From: Oscillospiraceae bacterium
Lineage (GTDB): Bacteria > Bacillota > Clostridia > Oscillospirales > Acutalibacteraceae
Assembly (NCBI GenBank): GCA_015065925.1
Contig: SVPL01000001.1
Location: 1-64,000, forward strand
Reading direction: 5' to 3'
Length of the DNA stretch: 64,000 bases
Part shown: piece by piece, positions 11,201-20,015 of the stretch
Numbering within the stretch: position 1 is the stretch's first letter
Layout of the letters: every line of letters begins with the position of its first letter
The notes under the pieces: generated by a model
Told to the model about the DNA's origin: nothing
The model's input: the letters and a program-made list of their open reading frames with translations, nothing else
Database searches by the model: none
Made by a program: the position numbers and the translations under genes

Positions 11201-14200
11201 ATTCAATTATATAGTCAAGAGCGCTATCGCCCACTGTATTGGAGATTTCATTGCCGTTTTTATCTATAACCTTTGCGGTAAGCTGACCGCCTGCATCGGT
11301 AACAACAACATCAAAGGTATAGATGGTGCGGTCGTAGGAAACATTTGCTACATTCCCCTTAACCTCTAATACCTGATAAGCATAGGTTCCTGTTGTATTA
11401 TAAACCTCACCGCCAAGAACATTCTTAAAGGAAATAGCTTTTTCACCGTATTCCTGAGCAAGATATTCAACGGTATCCTCAGAAATTGTGCTCCAATCGG
11501 GGGTTGCAAGGGTGGTATCATACTTTTGAACACGGAACTTAAATTCGCCGCCCAAAAGCTTATTCTTAACCGACTCATCGGCAAAGTTTTTGGTTATATT
11601 AACATCTAAATCAACGGTAGTAGACTTGGGAACATAGGTGTTAATAATAACTGTAGTTGCTTTACCTGTTGAAGGAATTACAACTGTTGCCTTATCGGTA
11701 GTTTCGGTTGCAGTTTCGCCCGAATGATTACGAGCGCGATATTTAACACTCTTAAAAATCTCTTTTTGAGCATCGGTAAGCTTTTCGGTGATTGTTACCT
11801 CTACATTCTCGGGAATGTTTAAAATTTCAAATGTATTTCTTGCCGATACATAAATTGTAGCTTTACCATTTGCATCAAAGATAACCGAAGCACTGTTATT
11901 TTCATCATCTATAGCACTAAAGGTTTTGTTTGCAAGGGCTTCTCCACCATCAATCTCAAAGGCAAATTTTTCATTTAAAACGCTTTGGGGAATAGTATGG
12001 TCGCTGCTAAGCTCTTTTGTAATATCAAGATTACCGTACTTTTTAAGGGTATTTGTTACGGTTACGGCAACATACTGATTTTGGCTACCGTTCATAACCT
12101 GCTCTACTGTAGGAATGGTGATATTTGTGGTAGAAATGCTATGAACTCTGTAATCTGCGTTAGTGGGAATTTCCTCGCCTACGGTACATTCACTGCCCTC
12201 AGGAATACCACTTACCCAAACAGTTTCGCCCACCTTAACCTGAACCTTAACTGTATTGTTTTCAAACACAAATGGAACAGAACTGCCGTCTATATTGTAT
12301 ACAACGGGATTTGCAGTTTCGCCCAAAGGCATAGAATTAATTTTTAGGGTGAGAGTGTATGTATCATCGGCATTTCCGATATTTTCATTAGCCGCCTTGG
12401 TAAGGGCTACGCCTGTATTTAAAGAAAGGGTTAATTTGCCGTTATTACCAAGCCATACAATAACATCATTACCGTGATGGTTGCTTTTTGCCGTTGTATC
12501 GGTGTACTGAGGCTCATAGCGAATAGGATCGGTTTCGGTGCGATTAACCTCTTTTTCAAAGGTCATATTGTGGAAACGGCTGGTACGCTTTGAGTAGGCA
12601 CCAAGCACTGCGTAAATCTCTGCAGTAGGATTGAGCCTTACATACTCGGCAATTTGCTCAGCGGTCATTGTTCTGCCTATATCGTCCAAGGTGTAGCCTG
12701 CAGTTGCATCGTAATTTACATATTTTTCGGTTTTTGCATCATAGAATGCAACTGACGGTTTAAGATACTTCCACTCAGTATAAACCAAATAGGTTATCTT
12801 TTCGGCGGCATTTGGAGAATCGGTAGTATCGGGGGTAGGATGATAATAGCTTACATAGGTATAAACCATAGCGTCATCTTCGGTAGAAAGATACTCATTA
12901 TAGGTCATCCAATCAAGACCGTGAACATTTTCGTCCCAAACAATACCGTATTCATCATTTTCTTCGATTTCAATAGTAGGCTTATTAGGTTTGGTTAAAT
13001 CATAAACTCGGGTGAATATTCCCTGATTGCTTTGATGGTAATAATAACGATTTTCATCCGAGGGCTTGAAGCCAACATGGGCGTCACGGGTTACGGGATT
13101 TCCATTATCATCAAGCTCTTTTGCAGTAACGCCAAACTGATTGCTGTAAAGGGTGATTTCCCCATTTTGAATATCAAGACCTGAATAATCCTTATCTATT
13201 TTGGTAAGGTCAATATCTCCGTTTTTAAGAAGAACATCAGAATCCACACCAACTGTATAGAAAACACGCAAGGGATTATAGGTAAGCTCATTAATGGTTG
13301 CTTCGGTTATATTATTTTCGGTTTTTGCCGCAACCTGCTCTAACAGAATAGGAAGTATTTCCTGATTTATTCTGATTTCCAGTTTCTGTGTGCCGTCTAC
13401 ATTTTCCGAAATAGCAATTTTAATATCCTCAGAGGTTTCATATTCCTCATTTGTGGTGGGGTTAATTCCCTTATCATATTCAACGGTATACTCGCCGTTA
13501 GCATAATTCACTGCATAGGATTTACCAAAAAGGGTAACTGCCTGAATATTTTTAATCTCCATATATTCGCCTATATGGTCAACATAAATAAGAGGAGTGT
13601 TTTTTACACCGGTTGCGCCTTCGGTAATTTCGGTGGAGCTTATGGGATTAAAGGCGCTGGAGTTGATTTCTTCAAAAATCTGCTTAAAGGTGTTTTCCAA
13701 TTCAGCTGCCGAAACATTATAATATGTATCAACATAATTTATATTGTTCTCTATGTCATCATCTGTAACGCCCGAGCCCGCAGGATAGTTATGGTCAAGC
13801 ACAAACTGATGATTTCCGTTATAGCTTTCGGTTCTTCTTACGGTATTACCCTTAAGCCAGGTATCGGTATAAAGCTTGTATGCGTTTTTAATGTTGCCGT
13901 CGGTGTTAGAGCTATTAAAACCGTTAGTTGTTGAACCCGGATTTATAATAGCATTTGCAGCGGCATCATCACCAATATCTACGCCTATGCCATAAATGGT
14001 GGGCGCTTTGCCGTAAACATCTTCAACGCGGGCTCTTTTATATGCGGCAGTAAGCAGTGTTGCAACGGCTACGCCCTGAGGAACTCCACCTGAGAATATC
14101 TGACGGGGAGTTTGACCTGAAAGGTCATAGAATTTCTGTAAAGCTGCGGTATTTGCCGAGCCATCGGTAAGAACAATGGCTATAGGAGCGCGACCTTCGG

Positions 14201-14939
14201 TATTTGATGCATTTTCAAGCATACTCATACCCGCGTCAATACCTGCTTGGAGATTGGTGCCTCTTGCATAACCCTTGGTGTTGTTATATAAAAGATTACC
14301 TGAATTATCAAAGGCTCTGATTGTACCGCCCTTATCTGTGTTATTCCTTTCATCAAATGTATATTTATTATTTAAAACGCTTAATTTAATGCCATTTTCA
14401 TATTTGCCGAAGGGTAGGATTTGAATATCGTCATAGTTATAAGCAACAATACCTATTCTTATATCCTTTGCAGCTGTAAGGTCTGCAAGAAGACTGTTGG
14501 AGGCTACAATAAGCTTTTCCAAACGGGTTGTATTGTTTGAAACATCATCCATAGATGTAGAGGCATCTAAAACCAACACAACATCCATCGGTCCGCTTGA
14601 ATTAAATGTAGTTTTAGTGGTCATTGAGGAGCCAAGGGCTGAGAAAACAGTTTGGAAGTTTTCGCCCTGCTCCAAATTAACCTTAAAGGTAGAGCCTTCT
14701 TTTCCGCTTGTATTTAAAACGGCGGTCTGACCGTTGGTATAAACCGATTTATCAACCCAAACTCTGCCTGCATAGCGGTTACCGTCGGTTTCGGTACCCA
14801 TTATGCTCTCAAAGGTATGAGCAGTGCCGTTATCGGCAACGGCAGTTACAACATTCACCTCTGCCGCCATAGATGTAATTGGTAATGCCGATACAATTAT
14901 TAAAACAGAAAGCATTACACTTAATATTTTTTTAATCAT
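8214..14939 (-). CDS. 2241-aa cell-wall-anchored adhesin/pilin-like protein: signal peptide, VWA domain, about six pilin isopeptide-linker (FctA/SpaA-like) repeats, three DUF11-like repeats, NPKMGD-TM-GKRK sorting signal
   Basis: VWA MIDAS DVVLVLDASTSMDD and IVLTDGSAN; repeated KSLNGGDFTFEVYENG-type modules; repeated IDGEKVYEGDELxYxIxYxNT modules; C-terminal ENPKMGD + hydrophobic segment + basic tail. Confidence 0.93.
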   Translation of the reverse strand: MIKKILSVMLSVLIIVSALPITSMAAEVNVVTAVADNGTAHTFESIMGTETDGNRYAGRVWVDKSVYTNGQTAVLNTSGKEGSTFKVNLEQGENFQTVFSALGSSMTTKTTFNSSGPMDVVLVLDASTSMDDVSNNTTRLEKLIVASNSLLADLTAAKDIRIGIVAYNYDDIQILPFGKYENGIKLSVLNNKYTFDERNNTDKGGTIRAFDNSGNLLYNNTKGYARGTNLQAGIDAGMSMLENASNTEGRAPIAIVLTDGSANTAALQKFYDLSGQTPRQIFSGGVPQGVAVATLLTAAYKRARVEDVYGKAPTIYGIGVDIGDDAAANAIINPGSTTNGFNSSNTDGNIKNAYKLYTDTWLKGNTVRRTESYNGNHQFVLDHNYPAGSGVTDDDIENNINYVDTYYNVSAAELENTFKQIFEEINSSAFNPISSTEITEGATGVKNTPLIYVDHIGEYMEIKNIQAVTLFGKSYAVNYANGEYTVEYDKGINPTTNEEYETSEDIKIAISENVDGTQKLEIRINQEILPILLEQVAAKTENNITEATINELTYNPLRVFYTVGVDSDVLLKNGDIDLTKIDKDYSGLDIQNGEITLYSNQFGVTAKELDDNGNPVTRDAHVGFKPSDENRYYYHQSNQGIFTRVYDLTKPNKPTIEIEENDEYGIVWDENVHGLDWMTYNEYLSTEDDAMVYTYVSYYHPTPDTTDSPNAAEKITYLVYTEWKYLKPSVAFYDAKTEKYVNYDATAGYTLDDIGRTMTAEQIAEYVRLNPTAEIYAVLGAYSKRTSRFHNMTFEKEVNRTETDPIRYEPQYTDTTAKSNHHGNDVIVWLGNNGKLTLSLNTGVALTKAANENIGNADDTYTLTLKINSMPLGETANPVVYNIDGSSVPFVFENNTVKVQVKVGETVWVSGIPEGSECTVGEEIPTNADYRVHSISTTNITIPTVEQVMNGSQNQYVAVTVTNTLKKYGNLDITKELSSDHTIPQSVLNEKFAFEIDGGEALANKTFSAIDDENNSASVIFDANGKATIYVSARNTFEILNIPENVEVTITEKLTDAQKEIFKSVKYRARNHSGETATETTDKATVVIPSTGKATTVIINTYVPKSTTVDLDVNITKNFADESVKNKLLGGEFKFRVQKYDTTLATPDWSTISEDTVEYLAQEYGEKAISFKNVLGGEVYNTTGTYAYQVLEVKGNVANVSYDRTIYTFDVVVTDAGGQLTAKVIDKNGNEISNTVGDSALDYIIEFNNTYETAPISMDIVKEVNNLSYDTEISKSGFKFRSIAVDENGNPLTPNQPETSTNSILSDAAGEARISGVYTTSQIGTHYYLVYEENTGKAGWSYSGAQYLVKVVVSENGGKLEATMTITPHNDAAKDEKAPTVTDNNKGKLYFTNTYDPADTSLDVDALVKKSLTNKSLNGGDFTFEVYENGKATAILRGTNDANGNIDFKAVDSNNPLTKNNVLNFTKVGKYEYDIKEVAPANGVKDGVTYDTTIYDLVVEVENDVQTGTLKATYYFEDSTSTVVTFKNQYNVAPTTYNLAGKKVLNGRVMQSGEFEFALYEGNATTPKEVVKNHTNGSFEFSEITYTSAGTYTYTIAEVVPNGATLDTATNKYTLNGVTYDAQRYNITVTVTDNGDGTLTPSANVKNNEIVFTNTYKAAATTVTFKGTKEFKGATLKAGDFAFKLYETDHNLDISANNSLLKETKTNDVNGEFEFTAITYTEPGTYFYVIDEDETYNPMEMVVYDTTQHGYRVQVRDHGTGKLEATVINMDSGVTETNNNNIACSFVNATFDEATEKEVARQENASAKIDGNFVEAGEVLTYYIYYYNYTGKEVTVEISDTIPAYTSYVEGSASHGGTYAGGNIDWILTVPRGRSVMVQFSVKVDENDSIVANTAIVRDGTNTYTTNTVNNHTFKDPVEKDVFSPKDIYTSIDGEKVYEGDELIYNISYVNTSYNTVDLTITDQIPEYTTYVEGSANNGGTYSNGTLTWEIEDVQPWTTVTVAFMVKVNEDIGAKEIENTAKVFNGTNTYDTNIVTNYTVEDKVEKDVFNASDLTVSIDGEKVYEGDELVYKIKYTNTDTKEATVTVTDTIPEYTTYVEGSADNGGIYEDGEITWNVTVPAGESLTVSFKVKVNDVDGAASISNVATAMEGSNNYTSNEVVNEIEIVQENPENPENPENPKEPENPEISDEEAPKNDASENPKMGDYVNITMLIALAFVSGVIVFGSQLLGKRKPNTNCPF

Positions 14940-14963
14940 TTTTTATATCCTCCTTAAAATCGG

Positions 14964-15281
14964 TTACAAGCTTTTTTTATTGCCATCATAAATACATACG
15001 CCAAGCAGGTCTTCACCTTGCCTATAATGTTTACAGCTAAAACATTCTTCCGAGTTTTCTTCACCTTCATAATACCGGCATATATCCTGCATTTGTGTTA
15101 CAAAGGGATACCCTTCGGGGGTGAATATGGGACTTTTTAAAAAATCGGGATAAATTGGAATGGCTTCACTGAATTTACTGGTACGATCTTCTTCATCATA
15201 ATAACCGTACCTAACCTCAAAGGTATTGCCAAAAAGGTTAATAACCTTGTATAAATCCCCTTCTTTATGAATTGTACTCAT
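14964..15281 (-). CDS. 105-aa hypothetical protein with four Cys (CRYY / ECFSCKHY / GVCIY)
   Basis: Complete ORF directly upstream of the adhesin, same strand. Confidence 0.8.
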   Translation of the reverse strand: MSTIHKEGDLYKVINLFGNTFEVRYGYYDEEDRTSKFSEAIPIYPDFLKSPIFTPEGYPFVTQMQDICRYYEGEENSEECFSCKHYRQGEDLLGVCIYDGNKKSL

Positions 15282-15339
15282 AAAATCATCTCCTCCCGAA
15301 CCATGTTCGGCTTTATTGCGAATAGGTTTTTATAATAAC

Positions 15340-15385
15340 AAAAACCGTCACGCTGTTATTTTACAATAACATTGTAACGGTTTTT
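15340..15385 (-). terminator. Intrinsic terminator of the 15478 gene
   Basis: AAAAACCGT...TGTTATT-ttac-AATAACA...ACGGTTTTT hairpin. Confidence 0.8.
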
Positions 15386-15477
15386 AAAAAACTTTTCTAT
15401 CACCCAAATTATTTTTTTAGGGCTAAAAATTTTTATCCTTATATTCGAAAAAGAGATATATTTTTATATTCTGATTT

Positions 15478-16707
15478 TTACAAAATAGTTATAAGCTCGT
15501 CGCGATTATTTACACCGCTTTTTTGGAAAACAATTCTGATTGTTTGCTTAACTGCTGCCAAGGAAATATGAAGTGACTGGGAAATTTCCGTGTTACTCAT
15601 TCCAAATGCCGCCAGTTTTGCAACCTCGCGTTCACGGAAGGTTAGATTTGTAGATATTTTTTTATTACGAATATTACCGCTAAGGGAAGACCATCCCACA
15701 GAAAATTTGGCATAAAGGGACTGTACTTTTTCTAAATATTCAGGAGCAACAGCCTTAAATCTTTCATCCAAAAGATTATCAAGATACTTTCTATGCTCCA
15801 CCAAAATACCGAAAAGCCTATCGGGAACCGCAAGCCTTATAGCCTTATCTATATGATATACGGCGCGGTTGTTTTCCCCTATATTATGGTAAACTATAGC
15901 GCACATAATACGCAAATAAATCTCACAAATAACGGTTTTTGCCGCCCTTACATCTGAAATCATAGGTTCAATTGTATTGGGCAACAGCCTTAAAAGGGTA
16001 AGCCCCTCCACGCCGTTTAACTCATACTGCTTTGTGGCTATGGCAAGACCTGCAACATAAAGGTAGTTTATGTAAAACACCTTTGCAGCCGAAAGGGCAT
16101 CTGGATGCAGAGCCTCAAAATCCCCCATTTTAAACCATTCGGGGAAGTTTGAAATATCATACACCGAGCTATCAAGCGCCGCCAAAGAAAGGCTTATAAT
16201 ATCACGATAATTATCATCCTTTGCGGGGGCTTCACATATATGCCGCCTTGCCTTATTCCACAGTTCGATATCACCGCGCCACATAGCGCAAAGACCAAGT
16301 AGCATACCACCCGAAAGAACGGCATAAAAGCCTGAATGGGTGTTTAAAATGATATTCGCATTTTGGTAAACCTTATCTATTTCTCCTCTGGAATAGGCGA
16401 TTTCCGATTCAAAAAGCAATTTTGCCTCGGCGTGCTCAGAAAGACTTAAGGCAACCTCCTCTGCCGAGCCCGGAATGGTATAAAGGTCGGTCATATCCAA
16501 AAAGGGGGTTTTTCTTATAAGGGGCTCAACCGTTAGCTTGTTAGATGGAGACTTTTTGCGCATATCTGCAGGCCGAGGGGAGTCTTTGGGTATCACCCAG
16601 CTTGAACCGAAACGCTCTGCTCCTGCTATTCTTCCGCTTTTGCAATAATCCTGCACTCGCCTTACAGTTATTCCCCATTTTTCTGCCGCTTGTTTAGCCG
16701 TTATCAT
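15478..16707 (-). CDS. Transcriptional regulator: N-terminal excisionase/MerR-like wHTH, helical (TPR-like) middle, C-terminal LuxR-type HTH
   Basis: ITAKQAAEKWGITVRRVQDYCKSGRIAGAERFGSSWVIP at N-term; LTFREREVAKLAAFGMSNTEISQSLHISLAAVKQTIRIVFQKSGVNNRDEL at C-term. Confidence 0.85.
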   Translation of the reverse strand: MITAKQAAEKWGITVRRVQDYCKSGRIAGAERFGSSWVIPKDSPRPADMRKKSPSNKLTVEPLIRKTPFLDMTDLYTIPGSAEEVALSLSEHAEAKLLFESEIAYSRGEIDKVYQNANIILNTHSGFYAVLSGGMLLGLCAMWRGDIELWNKARRHICEAPAKDDNYRDIISLSLAALDSSVYDISNFPEWFKMGDFEALHPDALSAAKVFYINYLYVAGLAIATKQYELNGVEGLTLLRLLPNTIEPMISDVRAAKTVICEIYLRIMCAIVYHNIGENNRAVYHIDKAIRLAVPDRLFGILVEHRKYLDNLLDERFKAVAPEYLEKVQSLYAKFSVGWSSLSGNIRNKKISTNLTFREREVAKLAAFGMSNTEISQSLHISLAAVKQTIRIVFQKSGVNNRDELITIL

Positions 16708-16743
16708 AATTAATCATCAGGCTTTCTTCTAAAATTAAAGATT

Positions 16744-16825
16744 TTCTTCGCGTTTGCGAAGTTTATTTCCTTCGCTTTAGCGAAAGTTAGGCAAACACAA
16801 CCTTCGCAAATGCGAAGGTTGTGTT
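16744..16825. repeat. Three hairpins sharing CTTCGC/GCGAAG-type cores; the last (16794-16825) is a perfect 15-bp stem
   Basis: ttcgcgtttgcgaa, ttcgctttagcgaa, AACACAACCTTCGCA-aa-TGCGAAGGTTGTGTT. Confidence 0.8.
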
Positions 16826-16842
16826 AAGTTTTTGAAAAATTA

Positions 16843-18642
16843 TTATTCGTTTTCAGTATTGGTTTTTGTAACCTCAATACTCAAATCAACAAGCTGTTGA
16901 TTATCAACATTACCGGGTGCGCCACTCATAAGCTCACTTGCGTTAGCAACCTTGGGGAAGGCTATAACATCACGAATGGAGTCGCTGCCGCACATAAGCA
17001 TAACAAGGCGGTCAAGACCAATACCGAATCCGCCGTGGGGGGGCGCGCCATAACGGTATGCATCTACAAGGAAGCCGAATTTTTCATTAGCCTCCTCATC
17101 AGAAAGACCTAACGCCGCAAACATCTTCTTTTGAAGCTCGGGATCATTAATACGAATAGAGCCTGAAGATAACTCAACACCATTCAGCACAAGGTCGTAT
17201 GCCTTAGCAAACACCTTTTCGGGGTTGGTATCCAAATACTGCAGACATTCATCAAGGGGGGATGTGAAGGGATGATGCATAGCGTCCCAATTTCCTGTTT
17301 CCTCATTATATTCAAAGAAGGGAAATTCAGTAATCCAAAGAAATTCATAACCCTCGGGGATAATTTCAAGCTTTTCGGCAACCTGTAAACGAAGTGCGCC
17401 CAGTACACTTAAGGTGGTGGATTTTTTATCTGCAATAAAGAGGGCAACATCCCCCTTTTCAACGCCCATACGGGACATTAAAGCATTAAATTCGTCATCA
17501 GTTAAGAATTTTCTAAAGCCGCAGGTTGGCTCCTCGGCATCATCTGCCCAACGAATAAAGGCAAGTCCCTTTGCGCCAATACCCTTTGCCGACTCGGTTA
17601 ATTTATCAATTTCCTTACGGGTTAGTACCTTTGCGCCGCCCTTTGCGGTAATACCGCGAACCGAACCGCCGTTTTTAACGGTATCGGCAAACACAGAGAA
17701 ACCGCAGTTTTCTACAACATCGGCAAGGTCGATAAGCTTCATATCAAAACGAACATCGGGCTTGTCAGAGCCGTAATTTTCCATAGCCTCGGTGTAGGTC
17801 ATACGGCGAATTGGGGTAGGAATATCCACACCCAAAACATTTTTAAAGAGATAATTTATATATCGCTCACCAAGACTTAAAATATCATCCATCTCTACAA
17901 AGGACATCTCTAAATCAATTTGGGTGAACTCAGGCTGACGGTCAGCACGCAAATCCTCATCACGATAGCAACGGGCAATCTGCATATAGCGGTCATAGCC
18001 CGAAAGCATTAAAAGCTGCTTATACATTTGGGGTGACTGAGGAAGAGCATAAAAGCTACCCTTGTGAATACGGGAAGGAACAAGGTAATCCCTTGCGCCC
18101 TCGGGGGTGGACTTAATAAGTGTTGGAGTTTCAATCTCCAAAAATCCTTCTCCGTCAAAGAAGTCGCGAGTAACCTTTGTAACCTTGTGACGCATTAAAA
18201 GATTATTTTGCAAGGTAGGACGGCGGAGGTCTAAATAGCGATATTTAAGGCGAAGCTCCTCCTTAACAGAGGTATCGTCTAAAATTTCAAAGGGTGTGGT
18301 TTCGGCAGAGCCTAAAACCTTAAGCTCATTAACCTCAATTTCAATTTCACCTGTAGGGATTTCGGTGTTAACCGAAGAACGGCGGCGAACAGTACCCTTT
18401 GCCATTAAAACATACTCTGAACGAACGGCAAATGCCTTGGAAAAAATCTCGCGGTCGGTTTTATCATCAAAAGCAAGCTGAACAATACCTGTGCGGTCAC
18501 GAAGGTCAATAAAAATAAGCTGACCTAAGTCACGCTGACGGGCAGTCCAACCGCAAACGGTAACCTCACATCCTATTTTTTCGGCAGTAAGAGTGCCGCA
18601 ATAATCGGTGCGTTTTAAACCTTGCATAGTATCTAGCTTCAT
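16843..18642 (-). CDS. aspS: Aspartyl-tRNA synthetase
   Basis: Class II motifs: RYLDLRRPTLQNNLLMRHK, QSPQMYKQLLM, GIGLDRLVMLMCG. Confidence 0.99.
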   Translation of the reverse strand: MKLDTMQGLKRTDYCGTLTAEKIGCEVTVCGWTARQRDLGQLIFIDLRDRTGIVQLAFDDKTDREIFSKAFAVRSEYVLMAKGTVRRRSSVNTEIPTGEIEIEVNELKVLGSAETTPFEILDDTSVKEELRLKYRYLDLRRPTLQNNLLMRHKVTKVTRDFFDGEGFLEIETPTLIKSTPEGARDYLVPSRIHKGSFYALPQSPQMYKQLLMLSGYDRYMQIARCYRDEDLRADRQPEFTQIDLEMSFVEMDDILSLGERYINYLFKNVLGVDIPTPIRRMTYTEAMENYGSDKPDVRFDMKLIDLADVVENCGFSVFADTVKNGGSVRGITAKGGAKVLTRKEIDKLTESAKGIGAKGLAFIRWADDAEEPTCGFRKFLTDDEFNALMSRMGVEKGDVALFIADKKSTTLSVLGALRLQVAEKLEIIPEGYEFLWITEFPFFEYNEETGNWDAMHHPFTSPLDECLQYLDTNPEKVFAKAYDLVLNGVELSSGSIRINDPELQKKMFAALGLSDEEANEKFGFLVDAYRYGAPPHGGFGIGLDRLVMLMCGSDSIRDVIAFPKVANASELMSGAPGNVDNQQLVDLSIEVTKTNTENE

Positions 18643-18681
18643 ATAAAAAATACCTCTTTCAATGGGATTATTAACGGGCTA

Positions 18682-18713
18682 ATGGGCGAACCCCAAAACG
18701 GTGTTCGCCCAAT
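18682..18713 (-). terminator. Hairpin downstream of mgsA, probable terminator
   Basis: TGGGCGAACcccaaaacggtGTTCGCCCA inverted repeat. Confidence 0.6.
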
Positions 18714-18725
18714 AAAAACAACTAT

Positions 18726-19127
18726 TTAGTTAGGGCGAACAATATCTCGCCAATCCAAATCGCCGCGCTCCAAACCGTGAATAAGAACCTCTGCGGTGGC
18801 GATATTTGTTGCAACGGGGATATTGTGGACATCACAAAGATTAAGTAAAACCTGCTCATCGGGTTCGCTGGTTTTATTTGTCATAGGATCACGGAAAAGC
18901 AGCACAAGGTCGATTTCATCACAACTGATGCGGGAAGCAATTTGTTGAAAACCGCCCTGTCTGCCGCTTAAAAATTTAACAATTTCCAAGCCTGTAGCTT
19001 CGGACACAAGCTTACCTGTTGTTCCTGTTGAAAACAACTTATGACGGCTAAGTACGCCGCAGTAAGCTATACAAAACTGCACCATTAATTCCTTTTTTGC
19101 ATCGTGTGCGATAATCGCAACATTCAT
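18726..19127 (-). CDS. mgsA: Methylglyoxal synthase
   Basis: MNVAIIAHDAKKELM; FSTGTTGKLV; SGRQGGFQQIASRI; LLFRDPMTNKTSEPDEQVLLNLCDVHNIPVATN. Confidence 0.97.
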   Translation of the reverse strand: MNVAIIAHDAKKELMVQFCIAYCGVLSRHKLFSTGTTGKLVSEATGLEIVKFLSGRQGGFQQIASRISCDEIDLVLLFRDPMTNKTSEPDEQVLLNLCDVHNIPVATNIATAEVLIHGLERGDLDWRDIVRPN

Positions 19128-19186
19128 TGTAACATCTCCTTTTCCTTGCTTTAAAAAATCCTTTTCAAAGCAAAATTATTTTAAAT

Positions 19187-19927
19187 TTATATTTTTTTGT
19201 AAGATGTAAGGGGAATATCATACCCCATAACACGCTTAGCAATCCTTAAAAAAGCCTTTGCGGCACGAGATTTCTTATTTAGCGCCTGACCTGAACAGCA
19301 GGACATATAAACATCCATACTTTGGGGCACAACCCCCATAAGACGAATACCACTTGAATCTATAACCTCATCAATATTGGCATTTATTCCGCGGCGCATA
19401 TTATCAAAGGATACGCGATTTAAAATAAGGCGAACCGACATAAACTGGAGCTCCTTTAAATCGGCGCCTTGAATGGCGGCGTCCCTTAAGGATACGGCAT
19501 CGGCATTACATACAACCAACATTTCTGCATAACGGGGAAGGGCTGAATAAAGCTCGTCCACCGCCCCTGCAGGAAAATCGAGTATTACAAAATCAAATCT
19601 TTCGGCAGCGGTTGAAACAAAGCTTGACAATTCCTCAGGGACTATTTTACCCTTTAGCGGAGCCCCTATAAAAAATAGATTTCCGTCGGATGAAGGCACA
19701 TTAATTGCAGCTTCTTCTATAGTTTTGGCGCCTTTAAGCACATCATTCAAATCAAAAATCATAACATCTGACACGCCAAGCATTATATCAAGGCAACGCA
19801 TACCTGCGTCTAAATCCACAATCAGAACCTTGTTTGACATAAGGCTAAGCGCCGAGGCAAGATGCACCGAAACGCTGGATTTACCCGCACCGCCCTTACC
19901 GGAGGTGACGGCTAATAACCTACCCAT
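19187..19927 (-). CDS. minD: MinD/ParA-family septum-site ATPase
   Basis: Deviant Walker A SGKGGAGKSS; VLIVDLDAGMRCLDIMLGV; C-terminal amphipathic-like helix AAKAFLRIAKRVMGY. Confidence 0.85.
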   Translation of the reverse strand: MGRLLAVTSGKGGAGKSSVSVHLASALSLMSNKVLIVDLDAGMRCLDIMLGVSDVMIFDLNDVLKGAKTIEEAAINVPSSDGNLFFIGAPLKGKIVPEELSSFVSTAAERFDFVILDFPAGAVDELYSALPRYAEMLVVCNADAVSLRDAAIQGADLKELQFMSVRLILNRVSFDNMRRGINANIDEVIDSSGIRLMGVVPQSMDVYMSCCSGQALNKKSRAAKAFLRIAKRVMGYDIPLTSYKKI

Positions 19928-20015
19928 AAGCCACCTACTCCTATACTTTTAAATAACATTTTATCATATTTTGCCGATTTTGTAAATATTTATATTAAAA
20001 TAAATTATAAAAATT

